Origin: RBG-13-43-22 sp040755035
GTDB taxonomy: Bacteria > Desulfobacterota > RBG-13-43-22
Length of the DNA: 64,000 nucleotides
Assembly (NCBI GenBank): GCA_040755035.1
Contig: JBFMBU010000254.1
Span: 3,200 to 67,199 of the forward strand
Direction: 5' to 3'
How positions within the stretch are numbered: the first letter of the stretch is position 1; the number at the start of each line of letters is the position of its first letter. A program made the translations under genes and the position numbers. The notes beneath the pieces are model-generated. The model had not been told where the DNA came from, ran no database searches, and worked only from the letters and a program-made list of their open reading frames with translations. Of this stretch, positions 59,921-64,000 are shown in pieces.

Positions 59921-59987
59921 CAAGGCCGGACCCCCTTGGTCCGTCCCCCCATTTTCAAACAAGTATGGTTAGGTTTCAGGACGAGAA

Positions 59988-60578
59988 CTATTTCTCCTCC
60001 TGATGGATCACCGCCTTGACCCTGTTTTTCCCCTTGCTGGTCACCAGACTCCTGTTTTCCTTTATCCAAACGGTGATTTCCTCCCCTTTGACCAGGTTCT
60101 TCCCCTGCCAGAATTCCGCCTTTCCGGTCAGAATGATCTTCTGGTCGGCATTGTAAAACACGGCGGTTTCCCCGGTGGCCACATCCTTGCCCTGGACCAC
60201 CCGGACCCTCCCGCTGGCTACGATCTTTTCTACTTGACCCTGGTGCAGGGCGTCCTTTTTCTCTGAAGTCTTTGAGGATACCGGGGCAGCTTTCTTTTCC
60301 GGCTCTCCTGTGTAATGAATGACCATCTTATCACATTCGATGACGATGGGGTCCTTCCCGGGTTGTTCCTGCCTGGCTACCACTGTGCCGGTAAACGTAG
60401 CGATTCGATTCTTATTATCCAGCTCCAGCGTATCGGCGGTAGTGACGATCGGTCGGTTATTTCCCTCCCCTTTTTTTTCGGCACCAAAGCCTGTTCCAGT
60501 CGACAAAAAAACATAGGTCGCCAGGCCGATGATTCCAATGATACCCAGCGACCTCGTCCCTTTGCGCTTTGCGCTCAT
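59988..60578 (-). CDS. lptA: LPS export periplasmic protein LptA
   Basis: A 196-residue exported protein: N-terminal signal (about 11-33, ending GFGA), then the OstA-like beta-jellyroll with PIVTTADTLELDNKNRIATF, GTVVARQEQ, IECDKMVIHY, VRVVQGKDVATGETAVFY and GKAEFWQGKNLVKGEEITVW. A low-complexity insert of about 20 residues (KKAAPVSSKTSEKKD) interrupts the middle. LptA forms the bridge that carries LPS across the periplasm. It sits between lptC and lptB in the normal order. Confidence 0.9.
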   Translation of the reverse strand: MSAKRKGTRSLGIIGIIGLATYVFLSTGTGFGAEKKGEGNNRPIVTTADTLELDNKNRIATFTGTVVARQEQPGKDPIVIECDKMVIHYTGEPEKKAAPVSSKTSEKKDALHQGQVEKIVASGRVRVVQGKDVATGETAVFYNADQKIILTGKAEFWQGKNLVKGEEITVWIKENRSLVTSKGKNRVKAVIHQEEK

Positions 60579-60669
60579 CCATACCCTCCTCTATGCCGGC
60601 CCCCCAAAAGCGGGCCGGATATCCTGTCCTCAAGGTCATTTTGAAACCGTCACGGGTAATTAGTACTCA

Positions 60670-61278
60670 TTAGGAATTCAAAAATGAACGATAAAGCGTC
60701 ATCCTGACTTTTTTCTTAACCCAAACCTTCTGGGAATCGAGATTCATACTCATCCCCAACCCATCCAGTTCCATAATAGGGCTTCTAAAGTTGAAGACAC
60801 CTTCGGTGGAGATTTCTCTGAGGTCATCCCGGTAATAGAGGGAAGGGACCTTGACTTCGTAGCCTTCGGGATTGGAAACAACCACTTCCCCTTCGATCAG
60901 GATATTCTTCGATTGCGTATCCATATTCCCCAGGTTCCCAACCAGTTTGATCGGTTGTTCCCCTTTGGGGAAATAAACCAGCGTTACCTTCTTAAAGGAA
61001 ACCGTATGGCTCGGTTCCTGGTATTCCACCGCCTCTGCCTTCAGTTCCCATAATTTGGCCCCGTCTCTGGATTGCACAAAATTGATTTCCTGCAATCCGA
61101 CATTCCCCGGCGTTGAACCGGTCGTGGTCGGCTGGGGGGAGGGGGCCGGCGGTTTCTGTGTGCGAAAGGCATAGAGCCCCAGCCAGAAGGCCACCACGGC
61201 CAGGATGCCGATCACCAGAATGCTTTTGGCTTGTTTTATGTTGATCAAATTTGCACACAAAGCTTGTTTCGAAGTCAT
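60670..61278 (-). CDS. lptC: LPS export protein LptC
   Basis: A 202-residue protein with one N-terminal membrane helix (about residues 18-36, ILVIGILAVVAFWLGLYAF), a Pro/Thr-rich linker and the LptC jellyroll: INFVQSRDGAKLWELKAEAVEY, KKVTLVYFP, GEVVVSNPEGYEVKVPSLYY. It hands LPS from the LptBFG complex to LptA. The start was set at the ATG 61278; a GTG 6 bases upstream is possible, and the ribosome site (AGGTGG) is poorly spaced for both. Confidence 0.9.
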   Translation of the reverse strand: MTSKQALCANLINIKQAKSILVIGILAVVAFWLGLYAFRTQKPPAPSPQPTTTGSTPGNVGLQEINFVQSRDGAKLWELKAEAVEYQEPSHTVSFKKVTLVYFPKGEQPIKLVGNLGNMDTQSKNILIEGEVVVSNPEGYEVKVPSLYYRDDLREISTEGVFNFRSPIMELDGLGMSMNLDSQKVWVKKKVRMTLYRSFLNS

Positions 61279-61346
61279 GCCCACCTAAACAACTATAATC
61301 AAATCCGCCCTCCGGGTCAATCGATTCCTGCTCCGGGTCGCCTTCA

Positions 61347-61398
61347 GTGACTTAAGAATAGAATTCTACGCAAATTGGATAGAATTTATAAGTTACTA
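61347..61398. repeat. Intercistronic structured repeat, copy D (tail only, inverted)
   Basis: On the opposite strand from A-C, this reads AAATTCTATCCAATTTGCGT followed by AGAATTCTATTCTTAAG. Only the A/T-rich tail is preserved; CTCCGGGTCG at 61331-61340 may be what is left of the stem. It lies between lptC and kdsC. Confidence 0.65.
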
Positions 61399-61420
61399 AA
61401 ACGGAGAAAGGGGTTGACGT

Positions 61421-61960
61421 TTATTTCAGGCCGTATTCTTTTAAGAGGGTACCCCATTTCCCTTGGGTCTTTAACAGCCATTCGGAGATTTCCCGCACGG
61501 CCTTCCCTCCGCCTGAAGCCCGGGTGACCACATCCACGATTTTTTGGACAGCGGGATGACCGTCAGCTACAGAGATAGAGAGCCCCACCTTTTTTAGCAG
61601 CCCGATGTCAACGAAATCATCGCCGACAAAGGCAACCTGATCGGGTTTAAGAGCGGCGGTTTGGAGCAGCCCTTCAAATACGGCGATCTTGTCTTTGACC
61701 CCCTGGAAGAGAAAGGAAATCCCCAGCTCTTTAGCCCGTCTCTCCACCGCCCCGGAAACCCTGGCCGAAACAAAGCCCACTTGGATCCCGCAACTTAAAA
61801 GCCACTGCAATCCCTGGCCGTCCTGGACATGAAAGCGCTTTATTTCCCGGCCCCGGTCGTCATAGCTGAGCCGGCCGTCGGTTAAAACTCCATCCACGTC
61901 CAATAGGAGGAGCTTTATTTTTCTGGCCTTGCGGACCAGATCCTCCTTTCTCGGCCTCAT
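61421..61960 (-). CDS. kdsC: KDO 8-phosphate phosphatase
   Basis: A 179-residue HAD-superfamily phosphatase of the KdsC type: LLLLDVDGVLTDGRLSYDD with the nucleophile Asp, GREIKRFHVQDGQGLQWL, VSARVSGAVERRAKELG and AFVGDDFVDIGLLKKVGLSI. It lacks a cap domain, as usual for KdsC, which works as a tetramer. It releases phosphate from KDO-8-phosphate for lipid A-core synthesis. It follows kdsA by 57 bases and precedes lptC, as is common. Confidence 0.94.
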   Translation of the reverse strand: MRPRKEDLVRKARKIKLLLLDVDGVLTDGRLSYDDRGREIKRFHVQDGQGLQWLLSCGIQVGFVSARVSGAVERRAKELGISFLFQGVKDKIAVFEGLLQTAALKPDQVAFVGDDFVDIGLLKKVGLSISVADGHPAVQKIVDVVTRASGGGKAVREISEWLLKTQGKWGTLLKEYGLK

Positions 61961-61979
61961 CCTCCCCTTCTCCTTTTCA

Positions 61980-61997
61980 CCGCTTCCCCGTGTCTTT
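61980..61997. repeat. Inverted copy of the AAAGACACGGGGAAGCGG repeat
   Basis: Exact inverse complement of 29245-29262. It occupies the kdsC-kdsA gap. Confidence 0.6.
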
Positions 61998-62017
61998 CCC
62001 TGACCCCCATCTCTTCT

Positions 62018-62854
62018 TCACCGTGTCTCGGCAGCGATTTTACAGACCAGCTTATGAATGGCCTTCAATTGACACAGCAAGGGCTCAAGTTCATGGAGCG
62101 GCCAGGAATTGGCCCCGTCACTGAGGGCTTTTTCCGGGGTCGGATGGACCTCTAAAAAGACCCCCTGTACCCCGGCGGCCACCGCTGCCCGGGCCAGATG
62201 CGGGACAAACCTCCGCTCTCCGGCGGAAACACCCTGTCCTCCCCCGGGCATTTGAACACTATGGGTAGCGTCAAAGATAACCGGATAACCGAAGCCGGCC
62301 ATAACGGGCAACGACCTAATATCGACCACCAGGTTGTTGTACCCGAAGGTCGTCCCCCTTTCCGTTAATAAAATCTTTTCATTCCCGCTTCCAATGATCT
62401 TTTCCACCACAAAGCGCATATCCCAGGGAGAGAGAAACGGTCCCTTCTTGACATTGACCACCAGCCCGGTCCGGGCGGCGGCGGTCAGGAGGTCGGTTTG
62501 ACGGCAGAGGAAAGCCGGGATCTGGAGAATATCCAGGACCTGGGCCGCTTTTTCTACTTCGCTTACCTGGTGGACGTCGGAAAGAACCGGCAGCTCAAAG
62601 CGGGAACGAATAAAATCCAACAGATCCAACCCGGTCTCCAAACCGGGGCCACGGTAACTGTTTAAAGAGGTCCGGTTGGCCTTGTCATAAGAAGCCTTAA
62701 AGACTAAAGGGAGATCGAGCCTACGACCGATATCCGCCAATTCCCGGGCGATGGCCACCGTGGTGGATTCGTCCTCAATGACGCAGGGACCGGCAATTAC
62801 CAGGAGGGCGTCGGCCTCCCCGACCTTCCATTTGCCTATGGGTATGGGTTTCAA
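62018..62854 (-). CDS. kdsA: KDO 8-phosphate synthase
   Basis: A 278-residue class I aldolase-like barrel. It has LLVIAGPCVIEDESTT, the substrate loop FKASYDKANRTSLNSYRGPG, LSDVHQVSEVEKA, IPAFLCRQTDLL, LTERGTTFGYNNLVVDIRSL and FDATHSVQMPGG. It condenses arabinose-5-phosphate and phosphoenolpyruvate to KDO-8-phosphate. The Asn in KANRTS and Cys-type metal residues vary among subtypes; here CVIED supplies the Cys typical of metal-dependent KdsA, but the assignment of metal-dependence is tentative. It is 15 bases after pyrG. Confidence 0.96.
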   Translation of the reverse strand: MKPIPIGKWKVGEADALLVIAGPCVIEDESTTVAIARELADIGRRLDLPLVFKASYDKANRTSLNSYRGPGLETGLDLLDFIRSRFELPVLSDVHQVSEVEKAAQVLDILQIPAFLCRQTDLLTAAARTGLVVNVKKGPFLSPWDMRFVVEKIIGSGNEKILLTERGTTFGYNNLVVDIRSLPVMAGFGYPVIFDATHSVQMPGGGQGVSAGERRFVPHLARAAVAAGVQGVFLEVHPTPEKALSDGANSWPLHELEPLLCQLKAIHKLVCKIAAETR

Positions 62855-62869
62855 TTGGATTCTTCCCGG

Positions 62870-64000
62870 TTATTTCTTCTGAGAATATTCTAAAGAAGCC
62901 CGGATAAATTCCCGGAAGAGAGGGTGGGGACTCATAGGTCGGGATTTGAATTCCGGGTGAAATTGACAGCCCAGGAACCAGGGGTGATCGCGCAACTCGA
63001 CAATCTCGGCCAGGGAACCATCCGGGGAAAGGCCGCTCAGAATCAGACCTTTTTCCGTCAAGGGCTCCTTGAAAGCCATATTGAATTCATAGCGATGACG
63101 GTGCCGTTCAAAAACTTCCTCCTCCTGATAACCGCTGAAGGCCAGGGTGCCGGCGGTCAAACGGCAGGGATAGGCACCCAGACGCATGGTTCCTCCCATT
63201 TCCGTATCCTTGTCCCGGCGTTCGATTTTCTGGCTGCGATAATCGAACCATTCGCTCATCAGGTAAATGACCGGATAAGGGGTGTTCGGATCGACTTCGG
63301 TGGTGTTGGCCGCGGGCAGACCAGCCCGGGTCCGGGCTAATTCAATCACGGCCATGTGCATGCCATAGCAGATCCCGAAATAGGGGACCAGATTTTCTCT
63401 GGCATAGCGAACCGAGGCGATCTTGCCCTCCACCCCCCGGGCGCCGAATCCCCCCGGGACCAAGATACCGTCGGCTTTAGTCAAAAAATACTCCGGTCCT
63501 TTTTTCTCCACCTCTTCCGAGTCCACAAACTGCAGAACGACCTTGCAATGGTTGGCTATCCCCCCGTGAAATAAAGCCTCGTTCAAGCTTTTGTAAGATT
63601 CCCGCAGGTGGATATATTTCCCGACAACGGCGATGTGAACCGGGCGTGAGAGATTTTTAATGGTCCGGTTCAAAGTCTCCCAGTCCTCCAGACGTGGGGA
63701 CCGGGTCCAAATATTCAGCTTTTCTACAACCTTATCGTCCAACCCCTCCTGATGGAAAAAAAGCGGCACTTCGTAGATGTTTTCCACGTCTTTGGCCGTA
63801 ATGACCGCCTCTTTCTCCACATTACAAAACAGGGCGATTTTGGCCTTGATTTCGGGGGAAAGGGCCTGTTCAGTCCGGCAGAGCAGGATATCCGGCTGGA
63901 TACCGATGCTGCGCAGTTCTTTGACACTGTGTTGCGTCGGCTTGGTTTTCACCTCCCCGGCGGTTTTGATATAGGGAACCAGAGTCAAATGGATATAAAG
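62870..64000 (-). CDS. pyrG: CTP synthase, C-terminal part (5' end outside window)
   Basis: The 377 codons in view cover the end of the synthetase domain and the whole glutaminase domain; the frame stays open to the window edge (LYIHLTLVPYIKTAGEVKTK). The glutaminase nucleophile is Cys in FGICYGMHMAVIELAR, with GGFGARG as oxyanion loop and QFHPEFKSRP giving His/Glu. The linker (VHIAVVGKYIHLRESYKSL) is standard. It makes CTP from UTP and glutamine. About 170 N-terminal residues should lie upstream. It is the first visible gene of the kdsA-kdsC-lpt transcript, as in many Proteobacteria. Confidence 0.96.
   Translation of the reverse strand, partial: LYIHLTLVPYIKTAGEVKTKPTQHSVKELRSIGIQPDILLCRTEQALSPEIKAKIALFCNVEKEAVITAKDVENIYEVPLFFHQEGLDDKVVEKLNIWTRSPRLEDWETLNRTIKNLSRPVHIAVVGKYIHLRESYKSLNEALFHGGIANHCKVVLQFVDSEEVEKKGPEYFLTKADGILVPGGFGARGVEGKIASVRYARENLVPYFGICYGMHMAVIELARTRAGLPAANTTEVDPNTPYPVIYLMSEWFDYRSQKIERRDKDTEMGGTMRLGAYPCRLTAGTLAFSGYQEEEVFERHRHRYEFNMAFKEPLTEKGLILSGLSPDGSLAEIVELRDHPWFLGCQFHPEFKSRPMSPHPLFREFIRASLEYSQKK

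Overview
The window looks like a chromosomal contig of an anaerobic, Gram-negative bacterium of the former Deltaproteobacteria (Desulfobacterota; Syntrophobacterales-like). This is inferred from gene content: a MetF/MetV/MvhD/HdrA module, a membrane pyrophosphatase, an AMP-forming phenylacetate-CoA ligase next to succinyl-CoA ligase, sigma-54, and a complete inner-membrane-side LPS export and KDO gene set. No species can be named from the sequence alone.

Layout. (1) 1-6.3 kb is a junkyard of mobile DNA. It holds three integron attC-like sites, two small toxin-antitoxin pairs of the cassette type, a broken REP-associated transposase, a group II intron relic fused to a DUF2283 relic, a YoaP-like acetyltransferase, an alpha/beta hydrolase and a decayed ISL3-family element with intact 27-bp ends. 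(2) 6.4-10.2 kb, minus strand: a PC4-like protein, paaK, sucC and sucD. (3) 10.4-15.6 kb, plus strand: H+-pyrophosphatase, then pgk-tpiA-secG, tRNA-Leu(GAG) and a small Cys-containing protein. (4) 15.7-18.2 kb: a cold-shock protein, a truncated acyl-CoA synthetase relic and 1.5 kb of gene-poor DNA with repeats and a possible small RNA. (5) 18.2-24.2 kb, plus strand: an A/T-richer island of secreted small proteins around a type-B carboxylesterase lipoprotein, shaped by a local duplication offset by 2,313 bp.

(6) 24.4-34.6 kb, minus strand: a heterodimeric ABC exporter, an AttEFGH-like set (ATPase, FtsX-type permease, CrtC/AttH lipocalin) behind a PP-loop ATPase, and small conserved proteins with a nucleotidyltransferase relic. 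(7) 34.7-45.3 kb: a four-PAS HD-GYP protein, glutaminyl cyclase, adenine deaminase, UspA, and a five-gene signalling operon (response regulator, two ACT-like proteins, PAS histidine kinase, REC-PAS kinase) without a DNA-binding output. (8) 45.4-51.4 kb: a second MetF paralogue, a 1,017-residue HdrA-HdrA fusion, MvhD, MetV and MetF in one operon, probably a flavin-based bifurcating methylenetetrahydrofolate reductase complex. (9) 51.9-53.7 kb: an ECF sigma factor, its anti-sigma factor and a Spy-like periplasmic protein, flanked by a 48-bp tandem hairpin array. (10) 54.4-64 kb, minus strand: pyrG (cut by the window end), kdsA, kdsC, lptC, lptA, lptB, rpoN, hpf, ptsN, rapZ, a mannose-type EIIA and rimI. 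This is the classic sigma-54/LPS/nitrogen-PTS neighbourhood.

A striking non-coding theme is dispersed structured repeats. A CCCGGACC...GGTCCGGG element plus an A/T-rich tail sits in four intercistronic gaps between 45 and 61 kb. Long inverted-repeat elements lie at 33.75, 40.6 and 24.25 kb. A GGGGACGTT-core motif family is associated with the dead REP transposase.
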